Below are positions 1 through 6,835 of a DNA stretch of 11,947 bases, in pieces. Within the stretch, counting starts at the first letter, position 1; each line of letters opens with the position of its first letter. The DNA comes from Promethearchaeota archaeon. GTDB lineage: Archaea; Asgardarchaeota; Lokiarchaeia; Sigynarchaeales; SOKP01. The stretch spans positions 1-11,947 of the forward strand of contig JAUXAJ010000159.1 of assembly GCA_030620005.1 (NCBI GenBank), in the 5' to 3' direction. The position numbers and the translations under genes are program-made. Below the pieces are notes generated by a model. It saw nothing but the letters and a program-made list of their open reading frames with translations, did not search any database and had not been told where the DNA came from.

Positions 1-186
1 TTAATTACTTTAACACTTAAAAGAAATTGGGTGAGATTTGATGTTAAGCATTGAAATTTCACTTAGGAGATAAAAATGCAATGTCTTACTAAAATTATTA
101 AAATTAACAATAATTACAAATTACAAAACTTAAGTTATTAATTAAAAAATCTTCATTAAAATAAATAAATTGATATAAAAGAAATT
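1..186. other. AT-rich intergenic stretch, no gene seen
   Basis: This is very AT-rich sequence with no convincing reading frame. It lies beyond the relic and the disulfide reductase gene, on the downstream side of leftward transcription. A run of six A at 144-149 would read as a T-tract on the minus strand and could help end transcription, but there is no accompanying stem. A 21-codon plus-strand frame starting at 76 has a GGAG a few bases upstream; it is too short and AT-biased to call. Confidence 0.5.
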
Positions 187-309
187 TTAAAGATCATTCA
201 GACCTAAAGATCTAAGTTTAAGTTCACTAGGCTTTCCTGTAACGGGATCCCAATCACGATACTCGTAGAAAGAACTTTTTAAGTCGTCAAAATTCGGAAA
301 AAAAAAGCT
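187..309 (-). pseudogene. C-terminal relic of an aldehyde:ferredoxin oxidoreductase-like protein
   Basis: Read leftwards from about 309, the frame gives a segment with FYEYRDWDPVTGKP followed by LRSLGLNDL and a TAA stop at 187-189. This matches the typical C-terminal signature of the tungsten aldehyde:ferredoxin oxidoreductase family, which ends in a pattern like YYxxRGWDxxTGxPTxxKLxxLGL. The frame is only about 40-50 codons long. It runs into a stop at 337-339, inside the 3' end of the neighbouring disulfide reductase gene, and contains no ATG, GTG or TTG. Nothing of the upstream 550 or so residues expected for the family is present. A run of nine A at 298-306 sits at its upstream end. I infer that an AOR gene was truncated by recombination or deletion, leaving its tail downstream of the present flavoprotein gene. 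The family call rests on the motif alone, and the function is lost. Confidence 0.6.
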
Positions 310-313
310 TATC

Positions 314-1828
314 TCATGAATGGTGGTGTTGCGATTTTATATTTACTGGCTTCAAGTTTCCAATAGCCCATTTTGTGACTTCATTAAGGGAGGGATGAAT
401 CACCATTGATTTGTAAATTGGCATGAACGAACCTCCTTCTGGACAAGCGCGGGCTAATTTAGGAACGTCAATATCTTCTGAAATTTCAGGCATTTGGCAA
501 GTAAAGCCTGAATTCATTAGATACACAAACGGTTGCACTAAAATAGCCGCATGTGGTCCTACGATATGGGCTCCTAAAATCCTATACGATTTATCAACGA
601 CTAATTTGACAAACCCATCGTCATCATCATTAATATCATAACCCATTGCGTATCCTTTAGCAACCGTGGAATATTGTTTTATCGCAGTAAAAATTTCAAG
701 ACCTTTTTCAATAGCTTCTGCTTGAGTCATTCCGACGTGGCCAATTTGCGGGTAAGTAAATATCGCCCACGGAACGGAAGAATAATCAACGGATTTAAAA
801 TGTTCCTTTGGAGCAAAAATGTTATTAGTACAAATTTCTGCTTCGTAATTAGCCTTGTGTCGGAATTGATAAAGTCCGTTTGCATCTCCAATACACCATA
901 TATTCTTTTTTGTGGTCTCTAAGTATTTATTAGTTTTTACCCATCCGCGTCTATCGGTCTCAACGCCAGTCTTTTCAGGTTTCAACAAATCGACATTTGA
1001 GCGCCGACCTGCAGCAATCAAGATCTCTTCAGCTTTAATTTCTTTCTGTTCACCGGTTTTTACATTTTCAATTGCGACTACTTTAAACTCCCCTTCCTTA
1101 CGAGCTTTAACTGCTTTATAGTTAAGTAGCACGGTCATGTGTTTTTTAAAGGTGTGTTCGAGAAACGAGCTTATTTCCGGCTCTTCAGTCGTAACTAATC
1201 GGGGTAACATTTCTACAATAGTAACTTCAGTTCCAAAGGCGGAGAAGATGTGAGCAAATTCAGCCGCTATGACACCTCCACCTATAATAATTAAACTTTT
1301 CCATGGTTTTTCAGGGAACATTTCTCCAAAAAATGTCCTATTTGTTATATATCCTGCTTCTTCTATACCTTCTATAGGGGGGATAAAGGAACGCCCTCCT
1401 GAGGCTATAACAAATCGATCTCCTTTGAATTTACCAAGACTCTCTCCTGTTTCAACTGATTTCACTTCCATTTTATATTCACCAATAAATTCCCCAACGC
1501 CACGATATAATTTTAAGTTGGAAACACTAGACAGACTTTCTTCCATCTGCTTGCTTTCATCTATCTGATGCCACATCCTTTTCGCAATAAGACTCCAGTC
1601 AAATTTTTCAAGCTTAAGACTTAATCCAACTTTTGATGCGTGTTCTGCTTCACGAATTAAATCTGCGGGATGCACCAAAATCTTCGATGGAATACACCCT
1701 CTTGTTAGACATGTGGCACCAAGCTTGGTATCTTCCAATAATACGCATTTTAATCCCATTTGTAAACCTGCATTTACAACGTTTAAACCTGCTCCACTTC
1801 CAATTACTACTAAATCATATTTTTCCAT
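314..1828 (-). CDS. FAD-dependent pyridine nucleotide-disulfide oxidoreductase (dihydrolipoamide dehydrogenase/mercuric reductase type)
   Basis: This encodes a class I flavoprotein disulfide reductase, which moves electrons between NAD(P)H, FAD, a redox cysteine pair and a disulfide or dithiol substrate in the cytoplasm. From the ATG at 1828 it is 504 residues. The FAD-binding GSGAG is near residue 10 and the active-site pair lies in CLTRGCIPSK (C40, C45). The pyridine-nucleotide motif GGGVIAAE is at 183-190. An acidic residue after the second strand (VEM, E206) favours NADH over NADPH. The second FAD motif WCIGDANG and the interface catalytic pair in HPSLNE (H478, E483) are both present, so the enzyme looks intact. 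Between the dimerisation core and HPSLNE there is an extra stretch with two more cysteines (C444, C462). A GTG at 1897 would add 23 residues before the flavin fold; I prefer the ATG. No lipoyl-domain or 2-oxoacid dehydrogenase genes are nearby, so the substrate is unknown. It appears to be its own transcription unit. Confidence 0.9.
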   Translation of the reverse strand: MEKYDLVVIGSGAGLNVVNAGLQMGLKCVLLEDTKLGATCLTRGCIPSKILVHPADLIREAEHASKVGLSLKLEKFDWSLIAKRMWHQIDESKQMEESLSSVSNLKLYRGVGEFIGEYKMEVKSVETGESLGKFKGDRFVIASGGRSFIPPIEGIEEAGYITNRTFFGEMFPEKPWKSLIIIGGGVIAAEFAHIFSAFGTEVTIVEMLPRLVTTEEPEISSFLEHTFKKHMTVLLNYKAVKARKEGEFKVVAIENVKTGEQKEIKAEEILIAAGRRSNVDLLKPEKTGVETDRRGWVKTNKYLETTKKNIWCIGDANGLYQFRHKANYEAEICTNNIFAPKEHFKSVDYSSVPWAIFTYPQIGHVGMTQAEAIEKGLEIFTAIKQYSTVAKGYAMGYDINDDDDGFVKLVVDKSYRILGAHIVGPHAAILVQPFVYLMNSGFTCQMPEISEDIDVPKLARACPEGGSFMPIYKSMVIHPSLNEVTKWAIGNLKPVNIKSQHHHS

Positions 1829-1965
1829 ATTATCATAAAGGTTTGCTACATTTTTTAAATATTTTTGTGATAATTTAAAGGTTTTAATATGTAACACTTT
1901 AATAAGAATTGGAGCAAATTGTAACGCTCCTATTCGTTTTCTTTCGAACTACATCGGTTAAAAGC

Positions 1966-1975
1966 GATATAAATG
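1966..1975 (-). promoter_or_regulatory. TATA-like box upstream of the disulfide reductase
   Basis: The minus strand reads CATTTATATC, a fair match to the archaeal TATA box. It lies between the hairpin terminator of the thioredoxin reductase operon and the flavoprotein gene. Transcription would start near 1940, giving a leader of roughly 110 bases to the ATG at 1828 or about 45 to the GTG at 1897. The length to the ATG is the weak point, and closer AT-rich boxes near 1880-1890 are possible. Confidence 0.3.
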
Positions 1976-2024
1976 CGTTAAATACAAACATCAGAGTTTT
2001 CTAACAAAAAAAGGATATTTTTTT

Positions 2025-2048
2025 AAAAAAGCATCAAAATGAGATGCT
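2025..2048 (-). terminator. Hairpin plus T-tract terminator after the thioredoxin reductase gene
   Basis: On the minus strand a perfect six-base stem, AGCATC and GATGCT, encloses the seven-base loop TCATTTT and runs straight into six T. It lies 17 bases after the TAA of the thioredoxin reductase gene, in the correct orientation to end the PDO-PDO-thioredoxin reductase transcript. The last T of the stem merges with the tract. It resembles a bacterial intrinsic terminator; in archaea the T-tract alone is often enough. Confidence 0.6.
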
Positions 2049-2064
2049 ATTCGGATAAATATAT

Positions 2065-3009
2065 TTAATACTCAATTTCTATCTTCTTAAGGTAATCGAA
2101 AGCCGAATAAGCTGCAATTACACCTTCAGAAACTCCCGTGATTGCTTGTTTAAAAGGTGCGTCTGCGACATCTCCCGCAGCGTATATCCCAGGAATATTG
2201 GTTTCCGATTTTCTATTAATTATTATCTCGCCTTTTTCGTTTAGGTTCACGCCAATTTCGTTTACTATGCTCGAGTTAGGCACTGAACCAATTTCAATAA
2301 ATACGCCGTCAACTTCAAACACGCTTCCATTATCGAAAATGACTGAATTAACCTTTATATTTCCTCTAATCTCTGTTATATTGGTGTTATTTATGATTTC
2401 AATTTTATCGTTTTCGTACACGCGCTTTTTATTTATAGGTTCAGCCCTAATTTCTCCTCTGCGATAAATTATATAAACTTTTTTTGCGTGTTCTGCTAAA
2501 AATAGTGCTTCCTTCGCAGCAGAGTCGCTCCCTCCAATTACTGCAACGATTTTATTCTTAAAGAAAGTGCCATCGCACGTAGCACAGTACGAAACGCCTT
2601 TTCCGAGAAACTCCATCTCACCAGGAATTCCTAATTTTCGTCTTTCAGAACCAGTAGCTACACACACACATGAAGCCTTAAATGACATGAAAAACGATTT
2701 TAAAACAAAATAATTCTTTTCTTTTTCAATGGTTCTAACCTCGTCAGATATATAGTGAATATTAAGAGAGTTTATGTGGTCTCGGAACATCTCCATTAAT
2801 TCTGGGCCGGACACGGACGTTATTCCTGGATAATTTTCAACAATGTGAGTTGACGCAATTAAACCTCCAAAAGTTTTTCCAATCACTAATATGTCCATCG
2901 CAAACCTAGCAGCATAAATCGCACACCCTAAAGCAGTGGGCCCCCCACCTAATATTATCATATCGTATATTTTATCAGGATCGGGCATTCCTAAATCAAT
3001 GTTAAACAT
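2065..3009 (-). CDS. trxB: Thioredoxin reductase (NADPH-type flavoprotein)
   Basis: This is a low-molecular-weight thioredoxin reductase, which uses a pyridine nucleotide to reduce a thioredoxin-fold partner through FAD and a cysteine pair. With the ATG at 3009 it has 314 residues, normal for the family. The FAD motif GGGPTALG is near residue 21, the redox centre is CATC (C142, C145), and the nucleotide motif GGSDSAAKEA starts at 159. The arginines of YRRGEIRAE, which bind the 2'-phosphate of NADPH, are retained. The C-terminal FAD motif is AAGDVAD. A GTG at 3021 would add four residues, but an AGGTGA eight bases before the ATG decides for the ATG. The gene is last in a leftward operon behind two PDO genes, with 45 bases to the nearest one. 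In Pyrococcus and Sulfolobus, enzymes of this kind reduce PDO, so the neighbours are its likely substrates (inference). Confidence 0.93.
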   Translation of the reverse strand: MFNIDLGMPDPDKIYDMIILGGGPTALGCAIYAARFAMDILVIGKTFGGLIASTHIVENYPGITSVSGPELMEMFRDHINSLNIHYISDEVRTIEKEKNYFVLKSFFMSFKASCVCVATGSERRKLGIPGEMEFLGKGVSYCATCDGTFFKNKIVAVIGGSDSAAKEALFLAEHAKKVYIIYRRGEIRAEPINKKRVYENDKIEIINNTNITEIRGNIKVNSVIFDNGSVFEVDGVFIEIGSVPNSSIVNEIGVNLNEKGEIIINRKSETNIPGIYAAGDVADAPFKQAITGVSEGVIAAYSAFDYLKKIEIEY

Positions 3010-3017
3010 TACTGTTT

Positions 3018-3023
3018 TCACCT
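3018..3023 (-). promoter_or_regulatory. Ribosome-binding site setting the thioredoxin reductase start
   Basis: The minus strand reads AGGTGA with eight bases before the ATG at 3009. This is complementary to the archaeal 16S rRNA tail. Part of it overlaps the alternative GTG codon at 3021, which has no site of its own. Confidence 0.6.
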
Positions 3024-3054
3024 ATTTACAAATTTTTATTACTTTATACTAATA

Positions 3055-3732
3055 TTAAATATTAATATTCCCACCAATTAATTCTCTCAATATTACATCT
3101 GGACCGACCATCCCGGATATTGGTCGTTGATCGTTAATAATTGTATGTGGAACTCCAGCAGCATCGTAATATTGTCCTATATCCGGATTTTCAGCAATGT
3201 CAATTATAATGGTACGAATTTTTCCCTCTGCAGCTATAGCGAAAAGATTGCATGTATTTACTTGCTGAGGACAATAGGGACAGGTAGTGGTAATCATTAC
3301 TTTAATCGTTGAAGGTTGAATTCTGTACAAATTTTGTTTTATTGTAGCGGCGTAATAATTTGGAGCACCAGCAAGTGCAAACAGTGCTTGAATAAAAGGC
3401 TGTGTTTCGCCTCCTTGAGGATTTGCCAAATAACGTATTATTTCTCTTCCTTGTTCGTCAATGAATAATATCGTAGGGACTCGTTTTACATCGTATTCAC
3501 GCGCAAATTCAGGGTCGTCATTAATTGATAGCTCTTCAATGGTGAGTTTACCGTTTGAATTTTCCTCGTAAATTTTTAATAAAGCCATTGTATGATCGCA
3601 TCCTTCGCACTCTCTAATAAACGATCCATCTGGTTGTCTTTTTAGCGAAGTAAAAACCTTTAATTTAACAGGTTTAGTTAATTTTGCCATTTGTTCTTGG
3701 ATAATTTTTTTATATCTCTCATCTGAAGACAT
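3055..3732 (-). CDS. Protein disulfide oxidoreductase (tandem thioredoxin-fold, glutaredoxin-like), paralogue 1
   Basis: This encodes a 225-residue archaeal PDO, a cytoplasmic thiol-disulfide exchange protein made of two thioredoxin-fold units. The first unit carries CEGC (C42, C45) with a cis-proline in VPT (P86). The second carries CPYC (C151, C154) with VPHT (P195) and an extra cysteine at 161. Length and double-fold layout match the family. The C-terminal CPYC is canonical. The N-terminal motif lacks the usual aromatic residue between the cysteines, and a charged insert (RQPDGSFIRE) precedes it. A strong site, AAGGAGGT, lies just upstream (3742-3749), supporting the ATG at 3732. It is the middle gene of a leftward trio, 39 bases after its paralogue and 45 before thioredoxin reductase, its probable electron donor. 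Cysteine, cis-proline and core positions are the same as in the neighbour, pointing to tandem duplication. Confidence 0.9.
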   Translation of the reverse strand: MSSDERYKKIIQEQMAKLTKPVKLKVFTSLKRQPDGSFIRECEGCDHTMALLKIYEENSNGKLTIEELSINDDPEFAREYDVKRVPTILFIDEQGREIIRYLANPQGGETQPFIQALFALAGAPNYYAATIKQNLYRIQPSTIKVMITTTCPYCPQQVNTCNLFAIAAEGKIRTIIIDIAENPDIGQYYDAAGVPHTIINDQRPISGMVGPDVILRELIGGNINI

Positions 3733-3741
3733 TTAGATTCA

Positions 3742-3749
3742 ACCTCCTT
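3742..3749 (-). promoter_or_regulatory. Strong ribosome-binding site for PDO paralogue 1
   Basis: The minus strand reads AAGGAGGT, followed by TGAATCTAA and the ATG at 3732. It is the best Shine-Dalgarno match in the window and suggests this PDO is translated efficiently from within the operon. Confidence 0.7.
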
Positions 3750-3771
3750 GATATTTTAATTCTAATTTAAT

Positions 3772-4464
3772 TCAAGCATACATTCCTCCTAAATCGAGTT
3801 GCCCTTTTGTTAATTTCTCTAATAAATCTTGAGGTGTAAACATGCCATATATGTGGTCTTTTTCGTTAATCATTGTATGAGGGACTCCTTGAATTTGGTA
3901 TTTCATGGCAATGTCAGGGTTTGCGTTAATATCAATGATTTCTGCTTTAATTTTTCCTTTTGATAATATCGCAAACATATTCAGTATCGGAATAGTTGCG
4001 GGACAGTAAGGGCATGATAAAGTCATGAACAACTTGATATCTGACTTTGGAATTTTTTTCATGTGAGTAATTATCGTATCATGGTAAAAAGAGCGCCTTC
4101 CTGAAAAATATTGAATGCTTTCTATAAAGGGGGCCAATTCTGCTCCTGTTGGTGTAGCAGTATATCTAATCACTTCTTTTCCTTGGTCGTCTATGAATAG
4201 TATAGAGGGGATTCTCACGACATTATATTTTTTTGATTCTTCCGCGTTTTCTGTAGTTGATAGTTCTTCAATCTTTAATTTACCATTTGAATATTCTTCT
4301 AGAGTTTTTAATAAATTATGCGTGCCTTCACAAGCCATGCAAGCTCTAATTTTCATGCCATTTTCTTGAGTTTTAAAGTCAGTGAATAGCTTTAAATTAA
4401 CTTTATTCTTTAATTTGGCCATCTCTCTTTTTATATTATCAATTTCATTTTCTGAAAATAACAT
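3772..4464 (-). CDS. Protein disulfide oxidoreductase (tandem thioredoxin-fold, glutaredoxin-like), paralogue 2
   Basis: This is a second 230-residue PDO, first gene of the leftward PDO-PDO-thioredoxin reductase operon. The N-terminal unit has CMAC (C42, C45) with cis-proline in IPS (P86). The C-terminal unit has CPYC (C151, C154) with VPHT (P195). All four cysteines and both prolines fall at the same residue numbers as in the adjacent paralogue, and segments such as EYSNGKLKIEELS are almost the same in both. PDOs catalyse disulfide formation, reduction or isomerisation in archaea that make many intracellular disulfides, and they accept electrons from thioredoxin reductase. The small, non-aromatic residues inside CMAC suggest a redox potential different from a normal CPYC or CQYC site (inference). 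An AAGGTGAT at 4468-4475 supports the start, and a good TATA-like box lies upstream. Confidence 0.9.
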   Translation of the reverse strand: MLFSENEIDNIKREMAKLKNKVNLKLFTDFKTQENGMKIRACMACEGTHNLLKTLEEYSNGKLKIEELSTTENAEESKKYNVVRIPSILFIDDQGKEVIRYTATPTGAELAPFIESIQYFSGRRSFYHDTIITHMKKIPKSDIKLFMTLSCPYCPATIPILNMFAILSKGKIKAEIIDINANPDIAMKYQIQGVPHTMINEKDHIYGMFTPQDLLEKLTKGQLDLGGMYA

Positions 4465-4525
4465 TTAATCACCTTATTCATATATCTCTATATTAATATT
4501 TCATATTAGATTTAAAATATGTTTT

Positions 4526-4535
4526 CTATATAAAT
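4526..4535 (-). promoter_or_regulatory. TATA-like box for the PDO-PDO-thioredoxin reductase operon
   Basis: The minus strand contains ATTTATATAG, a near-consensus archaeal TATA box, 63 to 71 bases before the ATG of the first PDO gene. This predicts initiation near 4504 and a leader of about 40 bases containing the GGTGAT ribosome site. The surrounding sequence is very AT-rich, which weakens the call. Confidence 0.4.
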
Positions 4536-4538
4536 TAT

Positions 4539-4563
4539 AAAAAAACAAATAATTCAAAAAAAA
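4539..4563 (-). terminator. Double T-tract downstream of the CCG-protein operon
   Basis: On the minus strand a run of eight T (4563-4556) and then one of seven T (4545-4539) begin about 52 bases after the stop of the second CCG gene. Archaeal RNA polymerase ends transcripts at such tracts without needing a hairpin. The second tract is close to the TATA-like box of the next operon. Confidence 0.4.
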
Positions 4564-4614
4564 CTCTATTCAAGATGACCAAGTTTAATTTTATAATTTA
4601 ACAAACCTTCATTA

Positions 4615-5616
4615 TTACTTTAATAAATCGCACATGTCTCTCAATTTGAATTTTATCTTCTTTTTTTTTCCAAAAACTTTCAAAATCCAATAAGCGTCCG
4701 GGCAATAACTCGTAATAAAATTGTTTTCACCTTTAATTTCTCCAATATAGCCTTTCTCTTCCTTAAAATCATTCATTCGATTAAGGGCTATTGTTTCAAT
4801 GATATCAGTTCTGAGTTGATGACCCACGCCTCCACCACAACACGTTCTGGGGACTCTTGTTAGAACATTATAACCACTTTCTTTATATAACTTTTCTAAA
4901 TTTTCAACGATATTTGGAATTTCTCCATTCCTAAGCGGGCACGCGTGTTGAATGATTAGGCTTCCAGATTTTTTAATTTTTGTTGGTGTGAGGTATTCTG
5001 TAAAATATTCGACCTTAATATTTAAATTTTTTTTGAAAATCATATAGCAACTAGGGCATGCTGTTATAATTCTTTGATATTTTCTTTCTTTAAATATAGC
5101 TTTGTTTTTCTTAACTAATTTTTCATATTCACTAATTTCTCCATTACATAAAATTGGATACCCACAACAGATTTCTTCATTTAAAATAGTAAATTCTATA
5201 CCCTTTTTCAATAAATAGTTAATAAGACTTTCTGCATATTTAGGAGTTTTCACTGATGTAAAACATCCTAAATATAGAAGAGTTTTTGATTCTTTACGAA
5301 TTCCCTCCGGCACCTTTACACGACTTTTATTTTTTGTAAAGGGGGTTCCATACATTTCAAGATTCTTAATTAAATCTTCTAAACCTTCAATATAATTTCC
5401 ATCTTTTAAGAATTTTTGTTTTAAAATAAATCTTTCTTCAGAAGTTCCGCAATCATTACAGTGAATACAATTATATAGCCTTAAATAGTCTTCTTGCTTA
5501 AATACATATTTAATTTGATTTTCAATTAGCCATTTTACTTCTTCATTAGGAATAAAATGGTCTGGGTCGAATTCCCGACAAGGACAGTAAAAATCTTCGT
5601 TTTTTTTGCTATTCAT
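4615..5616 (-). CDS. CCG-domain Fe-S protein, HdrB/HdrD-like (second of pair)
   Basis: This 333-residue protein carries two cysteine-rich CCG domains, the fold that holds non-cubane [4Fe-4S] clusters in heterodisulfide reductase HdrB/HdrD and related oxidoreductases. An N-terminal segment contains CIHCNDC (C50, C53, C56) but no fourth cysteine followed by proline, so the HdrC/GlpC-type ferredoxin site is incomplete. The first CCG domain is complete: GC at 118, CCG at 150-152, CPSC at 187-190. The second has C226 and CCGGG at 259-263, but its last motif reads CPDA (C305, A308) instead of CxxC, so a ligand is missing. Two extra cysteines sit at 11 and 13. Its ATG overlaps the upstream gene's TGA as ATGA. 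No ribosome site is visible, so translation is probably coupled. No HdrA or HdrC gene is adjacent. The redox partner is unknown; function in disulfide or Fe-S electron transfer is inferred. Confidence 0.85.
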   Translation of the reverse strand: MNSKKNEDFYCPCREFDPDHFIPNEEVKWLIENQIKYVFKQEDYLRLYNCIHCNDCGTSEERFILKQKFLKDGNYIEGLEDLIKNLEMYGTPFTKNKSRVKVPEGIRKESKTLLYLGCFTSVKTPKYAESLINYLLKKGIEFTILNEEICCGYPILCNGEISEYEKLVKKNKAIFKERKYQRIITACPSCYMIFKKNLNIKVEYFTEYLTPTKIKKSGSLIIQHACPLRNGEIPNIVENLEKLYKESGYNVLTRVPRTCCGGGVGHQLRTDIIETIALNRMNDFKEEKGYIGEIKGENNFITSYCPDAYWILKVFGKKKKIKFKLRDMCDLLK

Positions 5617-6605
5617 AAAAGTAATTCAAAAATATCCTTTGCTTTTGGATGAATTTTAAATAATTTACTATATCTGCGTAGTATCCACCAGCAACTTACA
5701 CAATAAGTAGTAGCATAATCTACATCTTCTCTATCAAAATCTTCCATTCTTTTTTTGGCAACAGCTTCGATTATATCTGTTCTATGTTGATATCCCAATC
5801 CTCCTCCACAACACCAATGTACGACATCTGCCACTTCATATCCGCTTTTTCTAAGCACATTGTCTACTTGCTCTTCAACGCCCTCGCTTCCACGATTAAT
5901 CAATTGGCATAAATGTTGGACCTCAACTTTTCCAGATTTTTTAACGCTTGTGGGTTTTAAATAATCGGAGATAAATACGAATTTCGTATCTGTCTTCATT
6001 TCTGATTTATAATAGGTATTAAAGAGGAAAAAACAGGCAGGGCAAAGGCAAATGACTTTTTTGTACTTCTCAAATATCGGGATGTTCTCTTTTTTACAAG
6101 TCTCAAACTCCTCCATGGATCCAGAAGCAAACCAAGGCCATCCGCAACAAATTTCCTGATCAAGTATAGTAAAATCTATATTTTGTTTTAATAAATATTG
6201 AAGAGAACGTTCCGTATATCTAGGAATTCTTATAGTGGAAAGGCACCCCATGAAATAAAGAGTATCCGAATTTTCGGGAATCCCCTCTGGTCTTTTTATT
6301 CTCATTTTATTTCTAGGATAAGGAGTCCGATATTTTCGAAAACATTCACGCATTTCTTCCAATCCTTCAAGTGTAAGCCCTTGAGATAGAAATTTTTCTT
6401 TTAACTTGATGCGTTCCATTTCAGTTTCGCAAAGTCCGCAGTGGACACAATTATAAATCTTGAAGTAATCTTCTTGAGAAAATTTAATATCATCAAGATT
6501 ATTTACCATTTCCATTACTTCTTCATCGCTATAGAAATTATCAGGATCAACTTCTTCTGTTGGATATTTCTTACGATCTTTTGGATATTTTAAATACTCT
6601 CCCAT
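5613..6605 (-). CDS. CCG-domain Fe-S protein, HdrB/HdrD-like (first of pair)
   Basis: This is a 330-residue paralogue of the gene that follows it, sharing a QEDY...IYNC leader, the LEGLEE block, the DFTILDQEICCGWP region and the HRTDIIE helix. The N-terminal cluster site is CVHCGLC (C53, C56, C59) followed by glutamate, again lacking the fourth cysteine-proline of the HdrC/GlpC type. Unlike its partner, both CCG domains are complete: C121, CCG at 153-155 and CPAC at 188-191, then C233, CCGGG from 265 and CVSC at 302-305. It could therefore bind two non-cubane clusters. No membrane segments are seen, so it should be cytoplasmic. A GTG at 6614 would add three residues; the AGGTG six bases before the ATG favours 6605. 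A heterodimer with the coupled paralogue is plausible. Heterodisulfide reductase activity itself is not shown by the sequence. Confidence 0.87.
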   Translation of the reverse strand: MGEYLKYPKDRKKYPTEEVDPDNFYSDEEVMEMVNNLDDIKFSQEDYFKIYNCVHCGLCETEMERIKLKEKFLSQGLTLEGLEEMRECFRKYRTPYPRNKMRIKRPEGIPENSDTLYFMGCLSTIRIPRYTERSLQYLLKQNIDFTILDQEICCGWPWFASGSMEEFETCKKENIPIFEKYKKVICLCPACFFLFNTYYKSEMKTDTKFVFISDYLKPTSVKKSGKVEVQHLCQLINRGSEGVEEQVDNVLRKSGYEVADVVHWCCGGGLGYQHRTDIIEAVAKKRMEDFDREDVDYATTYCVSCWWILRRYSKLFKIHPKAKDIFELLL

Positions 6606-6611
6606 GAATGA

Positions 6612-6616
6612 CACCT
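6612..6616 (-). promoter_or_regulatory. Ribosome-binding site setting the start of the first CCG gene
   Basis: The minus strand reads AGGTG six bases before the ATG at 6605. It overlaps the competing in-frame GTG at 6614, so the ATG is the better start. Confidence 0.5.
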
Positions 6617-6636
6617 AAATTCTGAATAGAAGCATC

Positions 6637-6646
6637 GTTTATAAAT
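6637..6646 (-). promoter_or_regulatory. TATA-like box for the CCG-protein operon
   Basis: The minus strand reads ATTTATAAAC about 35 bases before the ATG of the first CCG gene, predicting a short leader of about 10 bases. A palindromic TTATATAA at 6708-6715, in the middle of this divergent intergenic region, could serve either direction as an alternative. Confidence 0.4.
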
Positions 6647-6777
6647 AATTAAGAATATTAAGATAAAAAACTATTTCAATCTTATTTTAATCATTTAAAA
6701 GTACTTCTTATATAAACTAATTTTTTAATGTTTCTTAGCTCTTACACTTCAATAGGGAGTTTTGAAGAAGCGTAATT

Positions 6778-6797
6778 CTTTTATACTCGTTTATAAT
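6778..6797 (+). promoter_or_regulatory. TATA-like boxes upstream of the amidase
   Basis: CTTTTATAC at 6778-6786 and TTTATAAT at 6790-6797 lie 39 to 58 bases before the ATG at 6836. Either would give a leader of about 17-28 bases holding the AGAGGATT ribosome site. A further TTATATAAA at 6708-6716 would give a leader near 100 bases. Confidence 0.35.
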
Positions 6798-6835
6798 AAC
6801 TATTCATATTGAGTTCAACTAAAAAGAGGATTATC

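Noticed and set aside
76..141. A 21-codon plus-strand frame preceded by GGAG
   Set aside because: It is too short and consists mostly of Lys/Asn/Ile/Leu, typical of random AT-rich sequence; there is no other support.
1829..1897. Extended N-terminus of the disulfide reductase from a GTG codon
   Set aside because: The added 23 residues precede the FAD-binding strand without family resemblance, and an ATG sits at the usual distance from the GxGxxG motif.
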